Shown piece after piece: positions 18,128-27,853 of a DNA stretch of 64,000 nucleotides. The stretch comes from Micromonospora sp. PLK6-60. GTDB taxonomy: Bacteria; Actinomycetota; Actinomycetes; Mycobacteriales; Micromonosporaceae. The DNA is taken from NCBI RefSeq assembly GCF_019890675.1, contig NZ_JAIOAA010000003.1, forward strand, positions 310,001-374,000, given 5' to 3'. Numbering within the stretch: the stretch's first letter is position 1; the number at the start of each line of letters is the position of its first letter. A program made the position numbers and the translations under genes. Under the pieces are notes generated by a model that saw only the letters and a program-made list of their open reading frames with translations, did no database searches and was not told where the DNA came from.

Positions 18128-18922
18128 TCAGGGGGCGGTGTAGGTGACGGTGACCTTCTCGTAGCCGAGGGAGCGCAGCAGCCCCTCGAGCATCTTGCGG
18201 GTGTTCTCCTCGGCGCGTTGGGCCAGCCCGCTGTCCCGCGCCGCCTTGGAGATCCGGTCCTCGGCGAGCTTGTAGACCTGCTGCTGCCGGTTGGGGTCGT
18301 TGCCGACCAGGTCGCCGAGGCGGTTGAGCAGGCCGCGCTGCTCGGCGAAGACGTAGCTCTTGTCCAGGTCGAGGTTGGTCTCGCCGAGCTGCGGCGCGGG
18401 CAGCTTGATCTCCACCGACTTCTTGTCGGCCGACTCGGTGATCGCCCCCTCGGAGATCTTGGCGAAGTCGACGTACGCCTCGACGCTGCCGGCCCCGACG
18501 AAGAGGGTGCGCTCGTTGAGCAGGAAGTCGGGCACGTTGGCCCGGTCCTTCTGGGTGTCCACCACCACCTGGAAGTTGCCCTCCGCCGCGACGTAGCGGC
18601 TCAGGTCCTGGATCGACTTCAGCAGCGGCGGTTGGCTGCGGTCGGTCTGCTGCTCGGCGAACGGGTTACGGAAGCTCGGGAAGAGGCCGGTCGCCTGGGT
18701 GGCGATCAGCGCCACCATCACCAGCGCCGCCGCGCCGAGCACCCAGAGCAGCCCCCGGGTGGGCGCCCCCGGGCCGCGCGGGCCCGGCGGCGGCGCGTCC
18801 GGACCGCCGGGCCCACCGGCCGGGGGCTCACCCGGACCGTCCAGCCGGCCGGTCAGGGCGGTGCCGGTCGGATATTCCGGAAACTCCCTGGTCGGCTCGT
18901 TGATCTCACCGTCGCGGGCCAT
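18128..18922 (-). CDS. DUF4230 membrane-anchored protein
   Basis: 264 residues. A Pro/Gly-rich cytoplasmic N-terminus (1-55), one transmembrane helix (about 57-78, LLWVLGAAALVMVALIATQA), then the DUF4230 domain: LLKSIQDLSRYVAAEGNFQV, FLLNERTLFVGAGSVEAYVD, VEIKLPAPQLGETNLDLDKS, and a C-terminal LLRSLGYEKVTVTY strand. Domain function is unknown; it faces outside if the single-pass topology is N-in. ATG 18922 has GGTGAGGG upstream, which decides against the in-frame start nine codons further up. Confidence 0.8.
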   Translation of the reverse strand: MARDGEINEPTREFPEYPTGTALTGRLDGPGEPPAGGPGGPDAPPPGPRGPGAPTRGLLWVLGAAALVMVALIATQATGLFPSFRNPFAEQQTDRSQPPLLKSIQDLSRYVAAEGNFQVVVDTQKDRANVPDFLLNERTLFVGAGSVEAYVDFAKISEGAITESADKKSVEIKLPAPQLGETNLDLDKSYVFAEQRGLLNRLGDLVGNDPNRQQQVYKLAEDRISKAARDSGLAQRAEENTRKMLEGLLRSLGYEKVTVTYTAP

Positions 18923-19021
18923 CGCCCTCACCGTCCTCGTCAGACACATCGACTGAAGATGACGGTAAGGCCACCGTGCGACACCCGCGCGGCGAGCGAC
19001 CCGAACGGGTGAATCCGCAGG

Positions 19022-20182
19022 TCAGGCGAACGCGGACAGGCCGGTGAGGGTCTGCCCGATGACCAGCTGGTGGATCTCGGAGGTGCCCTCGTAGGTGAGC
19101 ACGCTCTCCAGGTTGTTGGCGTGCCGCATGACCGGGTATTCGGCGGAGACGCCGTTCGCGCCGAGGATCGTCCGGCACTGCCGGGCGATCTCCAGGGCCT
19201 CCCGGACGTTGTTCAGCTTGCCCACGCTGACCTGCGCCGGGCGCAGCGTGCCGGCGTCGGCCAGCCGGCCCAGGTGCAGCGCCAGCAGCAGGCCCTTGTT
19301 CCACTCCACCGCCATGTCGGCGAACTTCGCCTGGGTGAGCTGGAAGCCGGCGATCGGCCGGCCGAACTGGGTGCGGGTGCCCGCGTACGACAAAGCGGTC
19401 TCCAGGCAGTCGCGGGCCGCGCCGAGCGCGCCCCAGACGATGCCGTGCCGGGCCTCGGTGAGGCAGCCCAGCGGCGCCTTCAGGCCGACCGCCTCGGGCA
19501 GCCGGGCGTCGGCCGGCAGCCGCACGTCGTCCAGGGTGATCTCGCCGGTCACCGACGCGCGCAGGGACATCTTGTGCCGGATCTCGCGCGCCGCCACCCC
19601 CGGCGTGTCCATGGGTACGGCGAAGCCGCGTACCCCCTCGTCGGTGCGGGCCCAGATCACCGCGACGTCGGCGATCGGCGCGTTGGTGATCCACATCTTG
19701 CCGCCGGTGAGGATCCAGTCGTCGCCGTCCCGGCGGGCCCGGGTGGCCATCGAGGCCGGGTCGGAGCCGTGGTCCGGCTCGGTCAGCCCGAAGCAGCCGA
19801 TCGCCTCGCCGGCCGCCATGGCGGGCAGCCAGCGCTGCTTCTGCTCCTCGCTGCCGTACCGCCAGATCGCGTACATGGCCAGCGAGCCCTGCACCGAGAC
19901 CAGCGAGCGGACGCCGGAGTCGCCGGCCTCCAGCTCCAGGCAGGCCAGCCCGTAGGCGACGGCGGACGCGCCGGCGCAGCCGTATCCGGTCAGGTGCATG
20001 CCGAGCAGGCCGAGCTTGCCGAACTCCACGGCCAGTTCGCGCGCCGGGACCTGGCCGCTCTCGTACCAGCCGGCGACGTGCGGGCGTACCCGGTCGTCGA
20101 CCAGCCGGCGCACGACGGACCGGATCTGGCGCTCCTCCTCGCCCAGCGACGCGTCGATGTCCAGCAGGTCCAGAGGGCTCAT
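19022..20182 (-). CDS. Acyl-CoA dehydrogenase (glutaryl-CoA dehydrogenase-like)
   Basis: 386 residues. FAD/substrate-binding elements are IGCFGLTEPDHGSDPASMAT, WILTGGKMWITNAPIADVAV and LTEARHGIVWGALGAARDCL. The catalytic Glu is in ESVLTYEGTSEIHQL, the position used by glutaryl-CoA dehydrogenase. The usual reaction is alpha,beta-desaturation of an acyl-CoA, with electrons to ETF; glutaryl-CoA would also be decarboxylated. ATG 20182 is preferred to GTG 20191 because AAGGTGAG sits at the right distance from the former. It is not in an obvious lysine-degradation operon, so the substrate is uncertain. Confidence 0.88.
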   Translation of the reverse strand: MSPLDLLDIDASLGEEERQIRSVVRRLVDDRVRPHVAGWYESGQVPARELAVEFGKLGLLGMHLTGYGCAGASAVAYGLACLELEAGDSGVRSLVSVQGSLAMYAIWRYGSEEQKQRWLPAMAAGEAIGCFGLTEPDHGSDPASMATRARRDGDDWILTGGKMWITNAPIADVAVIWARTDEGVRGFAVPMDTPGVAAREIRHKMSLRASVTGEITLDDVRLPADARLPEAVGLKAPLGCLTEARHGIVWGALGAARDCLETALSYAGTRTQFGRPIAGFQLTQAKFADMAVEWNKGLLLALHLGRLADAGTLRPAQVSVGKLNNVREALEIARQCRTILGANGVSAEYPVMRHANNLESVLTYEGTSEIHQLVIGQTLTGLSAFA

Positions 20183-20214
20183 GCGGCTCACCTTAACGAA
20201 GCCTCAGCGCGGGG

Positions 20215-20520
20215 TCACTCCGCCGCCGCGCCGAGCACCAGCACCCGGGCGTGGATCTGGTTGCGCTGCTGCAACGCCGCCCGCAGCGCCCGGTGCAGGC
20301 CGTCCTCCAGGTAGAGGCCGCCGTTCCACTGCACCACGTGCGGGAAGAGGTCGCCGTAGAAGGTCGAGTCCTCGGCGAGCAGCTTGTCCAGCGCCAACTC
20401 CCGCTTGGTGGTGATCAGCTGATCCAGCCGCAGCGGGCGCGGCGGGATCTCCGCCCACTGCTTGAGGGTGTAGTTGTGCTCCGGGTAGGGACGCCCGTCC
20501 CGGACCGCTCGGAAAATCAC
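20215..20520 (-). CDS. Conserved small protein with ParB-like HR motif
   Basis: 101 residues. It reads RDGRPYPEHNYTLKQWAEIP, RLDQLITTKRELALDKLLAE, YGDLFPHVVQWNGGLYLEDG and LHRALRAALQQRNQIHARVL. The DGLHR-type motif after predicted strands recalls the ParB/sulfiredoxin fold (D-G-x-H-R), but no function is known to me. The start is set at GTG 20520 because CGGGGAGGGGAGCG lies just upstream; an earlier start would add an Arg-rich tail without domain character. It ends 33 nt before the acyl-CoA dehydrogenase gene, so the two may form an operon. Confidence 0.7.
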   Translation of the reverse strand: MIFRAVRDGRPYPEHNYTLKQWAEIPPRPLRLDQLITTKRELALDKLLAEDSTFYGDLFPHVVQWNGGLYLEDGLHRALRAALQQRNQIHARVLVLGAAAE

Positions 20521-20712
20521 GGCACGCTCCCCTCCCCGCGTACGGACCGACCCACGGCGCGGAGCCGGGTCGCGCCGTGGTGCCGCACGGCGCGGCACCG
20601 ATGACCGTGCCAGCGTAACCGCCCTCGCCACACCGTTTTTTGCTCCCTCATGTCGCTTTCGTCACCGTCGGTACCCCACCGGACGCCGTTCGAATCCGCC
20701 GAGCGGGACGGG

Positions 20713-21315
20713 TCAGCTCCACCGCCCCCGGTGGACCACCTCGTCCACCGGGCGGCGCCCCCGCCGCAGCGACGGTGACCGGTGGTCCGGTGCACGGTAG
20801 CCGACGGTGACCGCGCCGATCGGCTGATATTCCGCCGGCACGCCGAACGCCTCCCGGTACGCCTCGATCCGCTGCGGCGGAACGCCGAAGAAGCACGCCC
20901 CCAGCCCCTCGTCCACGGCGGTGAGCAGCATCAGCAGGGCGGCGAAGCCGGTGTCGACAAACCAGTAGGGCACCGGCCAGCGCTCGGTCGAGCGGTCCGC
21001 CCAGCCCTTGTCCGGCTCGGCGTACCGCTCCAGGTAGGCGGCGCGGTTGGCGTGCGGCACCACGATCAGCGGGGCCCGGCGCATCCCGGCCAGCCAGCGC
21101 TCCCGGCCCCCGCCCTCCGGCGTCGCGGCGGCCCAGAACCGGTCCCGGTCCGCCGGCTCCTCCAGCACCAGGAAGCCCCAGCCCTGCGCGAAGCCGGCCG
21201 ACGGCGCCCGGACCGCGTGCGCCAGCAACCGGTCCACCACCTCCGGCGGGACCGGGCGGTCCGGGTCGTAGTTGCGCACCATCCGGCGCCGCCGGACCAC
21301 CTCGGCGAACTCCAC
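20713..21315 (-). CDS. Nitroreductase family protein
   Basis: 200 residues with the FMN-binding fold: VVRRRRMVRNYDPDRPVPPE at the N-terminus, HAVRAPSAGFAQGWGFLVLE, and DTGFAALLMLLTAVDEGLGA with CFFGVPPQRIEAYREAFGVP toward the end. These flavoenzymes reduce nitro, quinone or enone compounds using NAD(P)H; some are specialised (BluB-like, F420 reductases), but nothing here picks one. It lies 3 nt after the aldose epimerase gene, forming a two-gene operon. The 192 bases between this stop and the ParB-like gene's start carry no gene. Confidence 0.85.
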   Translation of the reverse strand: MEFAEVVRRRRMVRNYDPDRPVPPEVVDRLLAHAVRAPSAGFAQGWGFLVLEEPADRDRFWAAATPEGGGRERWLAGMRRAPLIVVPHANRAAYLERYAEPDKGWADRSTERWPVPYWFVDTGFAALLMLLTAVDEGLGACFFGVPPQRIEAYREAFGVPAEYQPIGAVTVGYRAPDHRSPSLRRGRRPVDEVVHRGRWS

Positions 21316-21318
21316 GCC

Positions 21319-22248
21319 TCAGGCCGCCATCGGCCGCACGCCCCAGCTGCCCCGCCAGGTCTGCTCGGGGGCCAGCACGATCAGGTCCTTGCCGGAGCGG
21401 AACGCGTCCGCCGGGCAGGTCATCGGCTCCACCGCGATCGACCGGCGGTAGCGCGGGCCGGTCAGCGTGTCCCCGGTGAAGACCTGCCACCAGCCGAACT
21501 CCCGGTCCGCCCAGATCTCCACCGCGCCGGCGCCGCCCGGCCCGGCCAACTGCACCGCCGAGCCGCCGTCGTCGTCCCGCTCCACCTGGCCGAAGGCCAT
21601 GTCCAGCACCGCGTCGCCGATCCGGCGGGGCTCGGTGTAGTCGTACTCGGTGCCGGCCACCTCGGTGGCGCCGATCGGCAGCAGCCGGGAGTCCAGCAGC
21701 AGCCGGGTCCGCCCCGGCACCCGCATCGAGATCTCCTCCACCGGCACCTCGGGCACCCGCAGGTACGGGTGCACGGAGAAGCCGAACGGCGCCGGCTCGG
21801 CGGAGAGGTTCGTCGCCTCGTGGTCGGCCCGCAGCCCGTCCGCGCCCACGCTCCACCGGGTACGCAGCCGCAGCGCCCACGGGTAGCCCGGGGTCGGCGG
21901 CAGCTCGTACTCCACGGTCACCGCGTCGGCGGCCTCCTCGACGGCCCGCCAGGGCACCCAGGCGACCAGCCCGTGGATGGCGTTGTGCCGGGGCGGCTCG
22001 GTCAGGTCGAGCTGCAACGACCGCCCGCCGAAGGTGTACGCCCCGTCCCGGATCCGGTTCGGCCAGGGGGCCAGCGGGTGACCGGCGAAGCCGGGGGAGA
22101 TCTCGTCGATGTCGTACCCGTCGAGGCGGTCGACGCCGTCGTACTGGTACGTGCGGACCCCGCCGCCCACCTCGACGATGACCGCCTCGTGCCCGGCGGC
22201 GGAGATGGTCCACTGTGTCCCGGACGGCGGGCGCGGCGAATTGTCCAT
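21319..22248 (-). CDS. Aldose 1-epimerase family protein
   Basis: 309 residues, full-length galactose mutarotase-like beta-sandwich. Landmarks: GHPLAPWPNRIRDGAYTFGG, RHNAIHGLVAWVPW (first catalytic His region), APFGFSVHPYLRVPE (second His), and AVEPMTCPADAFRSGKDLIV near the end with the Glu that acts as base. It interconverts alpha and beta anomers of a hexose or hexose phosphate. A TACACT box 6 nt before ATG 22248 (minus-strand 22260-22255) indicates leaderless transcription. It is followed closely by the nitroreductase gene. Confidence 0.88.
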   Translation of the reverse strand: MDNSPRPPSGTQWTISAAGHEAVIVEVGGGVRTYQYDGVDRLDGYDIDEISPGFAGHPLAPWPNRIRDGAYTFGGRSLQLDLTEPPRHNAIHGLVAWVPWRAVEEAADAVTVEYELPPTPGYPWALRLRTRWSVGADGLRADHEATNLSAEPAPFGFSVHPYLRVPEVPVEEISMRVPGRTRLLLDSRLLPIGATEVAGTEYDYTEPRRIGDAVLDMAFGQVERDDDGGSAVQLAGPGGAGAVEIWADREFGWWQVFTGDTLTGPRYRRSIAVEPMTCPADAFRSGKDLIVLAPEQTWRGSWGVRPMAA

Positions 22249-22260
22249 GCGCTCAGTGTA

Positions 22261-22308
22261 AGGAGGGGGCCCTTGTTAACGCGGGCACGTTAACAAGGGC
22301 CCCCTCCT
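22261..22308. repeat. Dispersed palindrome, copy 3 (compact, perfect)
   Basis: GGAGGGGGCCCTTGTTAAC and GTTAACAAGGGCCCCCTCC are exact inverted repeats of 19 bp (20 with the flanking A/T) around an 8-nt loop, making the cleanest member of the family. It lacks the CTGCATAGCAGG middle of the other copies. It sits between the leaderless promoter of the epimerase gene and the MFS stop, so it could terminate the upstream transcript. Confidence 0.85.
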
Positions 22309-22320
22309 AACGTCGGCGGC

Positions 22321-23610
22321 TCAGTCGCGGTCGGCGGCCCGGACGGACCGGTAGCGGCGCAGGGTCGGGAAGGCCGCCGCGAGCAGCAGCGTCAACGCCC
22401 CGGCGATCAGCCCGCCGCTGACCCAGGCGAACCCGGCCCCGCCGAACGCCGCCGCGGTGCCGGCGCGCAGATCGCCCAGGCGTGGCCCGCCCGCCACCAC
22501 CACCGTGTTCACCCCCTGGAGCCGGCCGCGCATCCGGTCCGGCGCGTGCACCAGCAGGATCGACTGCCGCAGCACCGCGCTGACCAGGTCGGCGGCGCCC
22601 GCCACCGCGAGCAGCACCACCATCAGCCAGAGCCGGTGCGCCAGCCCGGCCACCGCGATCGCCGCGCTCCAGCCCAGCACGGCCACCACCAGGGCCAGCC
22701 CCTGCCGGCGCAGCCGGCCGATCCAGCCGCTGGTCAGCCCGCCGAGCATCGCCCCGATGGCGATCGCGCTGAACAGCCAGCCGACCGCCGCCCCACCGCC
22801 GAATCGCTCGTCGGCGATCTCCGGGAAGAGCGCGCGGGGCATGGCCAGGATCATCGCGATCAGGTCGATCACGAAGGAGAGCATCAGGATCGGCGTGGTG
22901 ACCAGATAGCGGAACCCGTCCACGATGCCGGCCAGCCCGCCCCGGCTCAGCTCGCCCTCGGCGGGCGGCGCCGGCGGCATCGCCGGCAGCCGGACGGTCG
23001 CCACCACCAGGCCGGTGAAGAGCACGGCGTCCATCGCGTACGCCAGCGGCAGGCCGGTCCCGGTGCCGGCGACGGCGAAGACCAGGCCGGCGGCGAGCGG
23101 ACCGAAGACCGATGCGGCGGTGAAGGTGGTGTAGTTCAGCGTGGTGGCGGCCGGCACCAACTCGGCCGGGAGCAGCCGGGGCAGGATCGCCGACCGGGCC
23201 GGCGAGCTGACCGCGAACGCCACCGAGTGCACCGCGACCAGCGCCAGCAGCAGCACCGGGCTGCCCACCCCGAGCAGCGCCTGGCCGAGCAGGGCCAGCA
23301 CCGAGAACCAGAGCAGCGCCGAGCCGCCCAGCAGCACCCGACGCCGGTCCCGGGCGTCGGCCACCGCGCCGCCCCAGAGCCCGAAGACCAGCAACGGTAC
23401 GAAGGCGGCGACACCCAGCATGCCGACCCAGAGCGAGTCGCGGGTCAGCTCGTACATCTCCACCGGTACGGCCACGGTGGTGAACTGGAAGCCGAACATG
23501 GCCACCGTGTTGCCGAGCCACAGCCGGCGGAACGCGGGCACCCGCAGCGGGCGTACGTCGATCGCCCAGCGGCCCGCCCCACGCGGCCGGGCCTTCTCGA
23601 CCGCCGTCAC
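22321..23610 (-). CDS. MFS transporter
   Basis: 429 residues, about ten to twelve hydrophobic segments. N-terminal features PAFRRLWLGNTVAMFGFQF and the loop GGAVADARDRRRVLLGGSAL (the family's G-x-x-x-D-R-x-x-R-R motif between helices 2 and 3) put it in the enterobactin-exporter/DHA3-like group. Substrate unknown; drug or metabolite efflux is typical. The GTG start overlaps the pdxH stop as GTGA, so it is translated from the same message. Confidence 0.85.
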   Translation of the reverse strand: MTAVEKARPRGAGRWAIDVRPLRVPAFRRLWLGNTVAMFGFQFTTVAVPVEMYELTRDSLWVGMLGVAAFVPLLVFGLWGGAVADARDRRRVLLGGSALLWFSVLALLGQALLGVGSPVLLLALVAVHSVAFAVSSPARSAILPRLLPAELVPAATTLNYTTFTAASVFGPLAAGLVFAVAGTGTGLPLAYAMDAVLFTGLVVATVRLPAMPPAPPAEGELSRGGLAGIVDGFRYLVTTPILMLSFVIDLIAMILAMPRALFPEIADERFGGGAAVGWLFSAIAIGAMLGGLTSGWIGRLRRQGLALVVAVLGWSAAIAVAGLAHRLWLMVVLLAVAGAADLVSAVLRQSILLVHAPDRMRGRLQGVNTVVVAGGPRLGDLRAGTAAAFGGAGFAWVSGGLIAGALTLLLAAAFPTLRRYRSVRAADRD

Positions 23611-24260
23611 GGGGCCAGCCGCTCGACGGCCCAGCCGTCCCCGTCCCGCCGGAACCGCAGCCGGTCGTGCAGCCGGCTGGCCCGCCCCTGCCAGAACTCC
23701 ACCGTCTCCGGCCGCACCCGGAACCCGCCCCAGTGCGGCGGGGCCGGCAGCGGGTCGACGCCGGCGAACCGCTCCACCACCGCCCGGTACGCCTCGTCCA
23801 GCGCGGCCCGGTCCGGCAGCACCGAGGACTGGGCGCTGGCCCACGCGCCGAGCTGCGAGCCGCGCGGCCGGCTGGCGAAGTACGCCTCGGTCTCGGCCCG
23901 GTCGACCGGCGCGATCCGGCCGGCCACCACCACCTGCCGCTGCATCGGGAACCACGGAAAGACCAGGCTCGCCCAGGGGTTGGCCAGCGCCTCGACCCCC
24001 TTGCGCGAGCCGTGGTTGGTGAAGAGCACGAAGCCCGCCGCGTCGTACCCCTTGAGCAGCACGGTGCGGCCGCTCGGCCGGCCGGCGGCGTCGGCGGTGC
24101 CGAGCACCATCGCGTTCGGCTCGGGCAGCCCGGCGGCCACCGCGTCGCTGAACCAGCGGCCGAACTGGGTGGGCCAGTCCGGGGCCAGGTCGGCCTCGGA
24201 AAGACCCTGGTCGGCGTACTCGTTGCGCATGCCCGCCGGCCCTGGTGTGTCGCCTGTCAC
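23607..24260 (-). CDS. pdxH: Pyridoxamine 5'-phosphate oxidase
   Basis: 217 residues, full-length PNPOx. Characteristic stretches: PTQFGRWFSDAVAAGLPEPN, GRPSGRTVLLKGYDAAGFVL, TNHGSRKGVEALANPWASLV (FMN phosphate grip), FPWFPMQRQVVVAGRI, and the C-terminal WGGFRVRPETVEFWQGRASR with the R-L-H-D-R ending that contacts PLP. It oxidises PNP or PMP to pyridoxal 5'-phosphate with FMN and oxygen. GTG 24260 is chosen for AGGGAG at proper spacing. It is divergent from the citrate synthase gene and heads a two-gene operon with the MFS transporter. I see no gene in the 241-bp divergent interval. Confidence 0.92.
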   Translation of the reverse strand: MTGDTPGPAGMRNEYADQGLSEADLAPDWPTQFGRWFSDAVAAGLPEPNAMVLGTADAAGRPSGRTVLLKGYDAAGFVLFTNHGSRKGVEALANPWASLVFPWFPMQRQVVVAGRIAPVDRAETEAYFASRPRGSQLGAWASAQSSVLPDRAALDEAYRAVVERFAGVDPLPAPPHWGGFRVRPETVEFWQGRASRLHDRLRFRRDGDGWAVERLAP

Positions 24261-24501
24261 AACTCGCTCCCTCTCGCCGACCGGCCGTCCCCGTCCTGAC
24301 CAGGCCGCACCGACCAGTCTCACCCAGGGCCGCCCGCCGTCCAGTCCCACCGGATGTCGCGTGCGGCACAGTCGCGCTGGGTCGCGCGCTCGGTTACCCA
24401 GCAGGCAAGATGGCACGAACACATCCCTGAGGGTCGCTTAAGGTGCCGGGTGGGGACGAGCGCACGGCGGGCCCACCGAGCCAGAAGCCAGGAGAACCGA
24501 G

Positions 24502-25608
24502 ATGGCCGACTTCAAACCGGGGCTGGAGGGCGTGGTCGCCTTCGAGACCGAGATCGCCGAACCGGATCGCGAGGGCGGTTCGCTGCGCTACCGGGGCGTG
24601 GACATCGAGGATCTGATCGGCCAGGTCTCCTTCGGCAACGTCTGGGCGCTGCTGGTCGACGGCCGGTTCGGCCCGGGCCTGCCGCCGGCCGAGCCGTTCC
24701 CGGTGCCCGTGCACTCCGGTGACATCCGGGTCGACGTGCAGTCGGCGGTCGCCATGCTCGCCCCGTACTGGGGGCTCAACCAGCTCCTCGACATCTCCGA
24801 CGAGCAGGCCCGCGAGGACCTGGCCCGGGTATCGGTCACCGCGCTCTCCTTCGTCGCCCAGTCGGCCCGTGGCCTCGGCCTGCCGGCCGTACCGCAGAAG
24901 GAGATCGACAAGGCGACCACCATCGTCGAGCGGTTCATGAAGCGCTGGCGGGGCGAGCCGGACCCGCGGCACGTCAAGGCCGTCGACGCATACTTCATCT
25001 CGGCCGCCGAGCACGGCCTGAACGCCTCCACCTTCACCGCCCGGATCGTCGCCTCCACCGGCGCGGACGCCGCGGCCTGCATCTCGTCGGGCATCGGCGC
25101 GCTCTCCGGCCCGCTGCACGGCGGCGCCCCCTCCCGGGTGCTGACCATGCTGGAGGCCGTCGAGCGCAGCGGCGACGCCGAGGGGTACGTCCGCAGCGTG
25201 CTCGACCGGGGCGAGCGGCTGATGGGCTTCGGCCACCGGGTCTACCGGGCCGAGGACCCGCGCGCCCGGGTGCTCCGGCGCACCGCCAAGGAGCTGGGCG
25301 CGCCCCGCTTCGAGGTCGCCGAGGCGCTGGAGAAGGCCGCCCTGGCCGAGTTGCAGGCCCGCCGCCCCGACCGGGTGCTCGCCACCAACGTCGAGTTCTG
25401 GTCGGCCGTGGTGCTGGACTTCGCCGAGGTGCCCGCGCACATGTTCACCTCGATGTTCACCTGCGCCCGGATGGGCGGCTGGTCGGCGCACATCCTGGAG
25501 CAGAAGAAGCTCCAGCGGCTGGTCCGCCCGTCGGCCCGGTACGTCGGCCCCGGCCCCCGCCGCCCGCAGGAGGTCGAGGGCTGGGGCGCCGTCCCCCACG
25601 GCGTCTGA
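24502..25608 (+). CDS. citA: Citrate synthase 2
   Basis: 368 residues, the shorter actinobacterial citrate/methylcitrate synthase type. Catalytic elements are all present: His in YFISAAEHGLNASTF, GPLHGGAPSRVL, the second His in GERLMGFGHRVYRAEDPRAR, and the Asp in SAVVLDFAEVPAHMFTSMF. It condenses oxaloacetate with acetyl-CoA; a propionyl-CoA (methylcitrate) preference cannot be excluded, though no prpB/prpD genes are adjacent. AGGAGAACCGAG precedes ATG 24502. The stop codon abuts palindromic repeat copy 4. Confidence 0.9.
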   Translation: MADFKPGLEGVVAFETEIAEPDREGGSLRYRGVDIEDLIGQVSFGNVWALLVDGRFGPGLPPAEPFPVPVHSGDIRVDVQSAVAMLAPYWGLNQLLDISDEQAREDLARVSVTALSFVAQSARGLGLPAVPQKEIDKATTIVERFMKRWRGEPDPRHVKAVDAYFISAAEHGLNASTFTARIVASTGADAAACISSGIGALSGPLHGGAPSRVLTMLEAVERSGDAEGYVRSVLDRGERLMGFGHRVYRAEDPRARVLRRTAKELGAPRFEVAEALEKAALAELQARRPDRVLATNVEFWSAVVLDFAEVPAHMFTSMFTCARMGGWSAHILEQKKLQRLVRPSARYVGPGPRRPQEVEGWGAVPHGV

Positions 25609-25668
25609 GGTGTAAGGAGGGGCCCCCTGTTAACGCATTCTGCATAGCAGGGGGCCCCTGTTAACACC
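25609..25668 (+). repeat. Dispersed GTTAAC/GGGGCCC palindrome, copy 4
   Basis: Starts in the base after the citA stop (GGTGTAAGGAGG). AGGGGCCCCCTG and CAGGGGGCCCCT form a perfect 12-bp stem around TTAACGCATTCTGCATAG, and a second GTTAAC lies at the 3' end. With copy 5 it flanks the DUF3592 gene in inverted orientation. Confidence 0.85.
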
Positions 25669-25686
25669 CGCCGACCGCGTACGCGG

Positions 25687-26223
25687 TCAGGGCCAGCCGC
25701 CCCGCCAGGAGAGCCAGCTGACCACGGCCAGCCAACCGGCGCCGATCAGCACGATCACCGGCAGCACGAACGGCCAGAAGTGGACCCGGGTGTCGATCAC
25801 GTAGCTGGCCGGGTCGGCCGGGTGGTACCGCACCGTGATCACGTCCCCGACCTGGGTGCCGCTGTACGTGCCGGTCACCGCCTCCACCCGCCGGCCGCCG
25901 TCGGTGGTGAACGCCACCCGGTCCTCCTTGCCGTCGTGCGCCAGCACGGTCGCCCGCGCCGTCCGGTCGGCGGCGAGCAGATGCCGGTCCCGGTCCGCCT
26001 CCACGGCGGCGACGACCAGGAGTACGACGGTGAAGCCGGCGCCGAGGAGCAGGGCGAGCCAGCGGCTGACCGCCGTACCCCAGGCGAGCCGGAACCGGCG
26101 CGCCCGCGCGCGGCGGAGGTCGCGGGGGCGTACCCGGCGGGTGGGGCCGGCGGCCGGGCCGGATCGGCGGGCCTGGCGGCTACGGCGCGCCCGGCGGCCG
26201 GCCCCGCCCGCACGACCGGCCAT
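25687..26223 (-). CDS. DUF3592 membrane protein
   Basis: 178 residues. A very Arg-rich N-terminus (about 1-45) precedes one transmembrane helix (about 55-75, WLALLLGAGFTVVLLVVAAV), an extracytoplasmic beta-rich domain with RVAFTTDGGRRVEAVTGTYS and VGDVITVRYHPADPASYVID (the DUF3592 pattern), and a second helix near the C-terminus (PFVLPVIVLIGAGWLAVV). Function unknown; the domain is common in actinomycete membrane proteins. It is flanked on both sides by inverted copies of the same palindromic repeat, so the gene with its borders could be one transferable or rearranged block. Confidence 0.8.
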   Translation of the reverse strand: MAGRAGGAGRRARRSRQARRSGPAAGPTRRVRPRDLRRARARRFRLAWGTAVSRWLALLLGAGFTVVLLVVAAVEADRDRHLLAADRTARATVLAHDGKEDRVAFTTDGGRRVEAVTGTYSGTQVGDVITVRYHPADPASYVIDTRVHFWPFVLPVIVLIGAGWLAVVSWLSWRGGWP

Positions 26224-26283
26224 GGCCCCTCCCCCGGTGCCGCCCCCACTGGCCCCCGATGATGCCGGGCGGCGGCAGGACGA

Positions 26284-27665
<1,382 letters not shown>

Positions 27666-27676
27666 TCACCTTGTGA

Positions 27677-27714
27677 CGGTGGGTGGTCGCCGGCGCGCCG
27701 GCGACCACCCACCG
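27677..27714. terminator. Perfect 19-bp palindromic terminator after serC
   Basis: CGGTGGGTGGTCGCCGGCG is immediately followed by its exact reverse complement with no unpaired loop base, and outer TGATCAC/TGATCA extends the symmetry imperfectly. It starts 12 bases after the serC stop. Confidence 0.7.
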
Positions 27715-27853
27715 TGATCATCGCCGCAGCTCAGTCCCGACATGCCGGGTGTCACATCCCCCACCTTGTCGAAGATGAGCGTACGGTGGTGCGAGACGCC
27801 CGGGTGGCCGGCTCGTGGCGTGACGGCCAGCGAAGCGGGACGGAGGCAACGTT

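Noticed and set aside
22261..22308. Ordinary terminator only
   Set aside because: It works structurally as one, but sequence identity with four other elements shows it is a dispersed repeat first.
24394..25599. Long minus-strand frame opposite citrate synthase
   Set aside because: Antisense shadow; the plus strand holds all the citrate synthase motifs.
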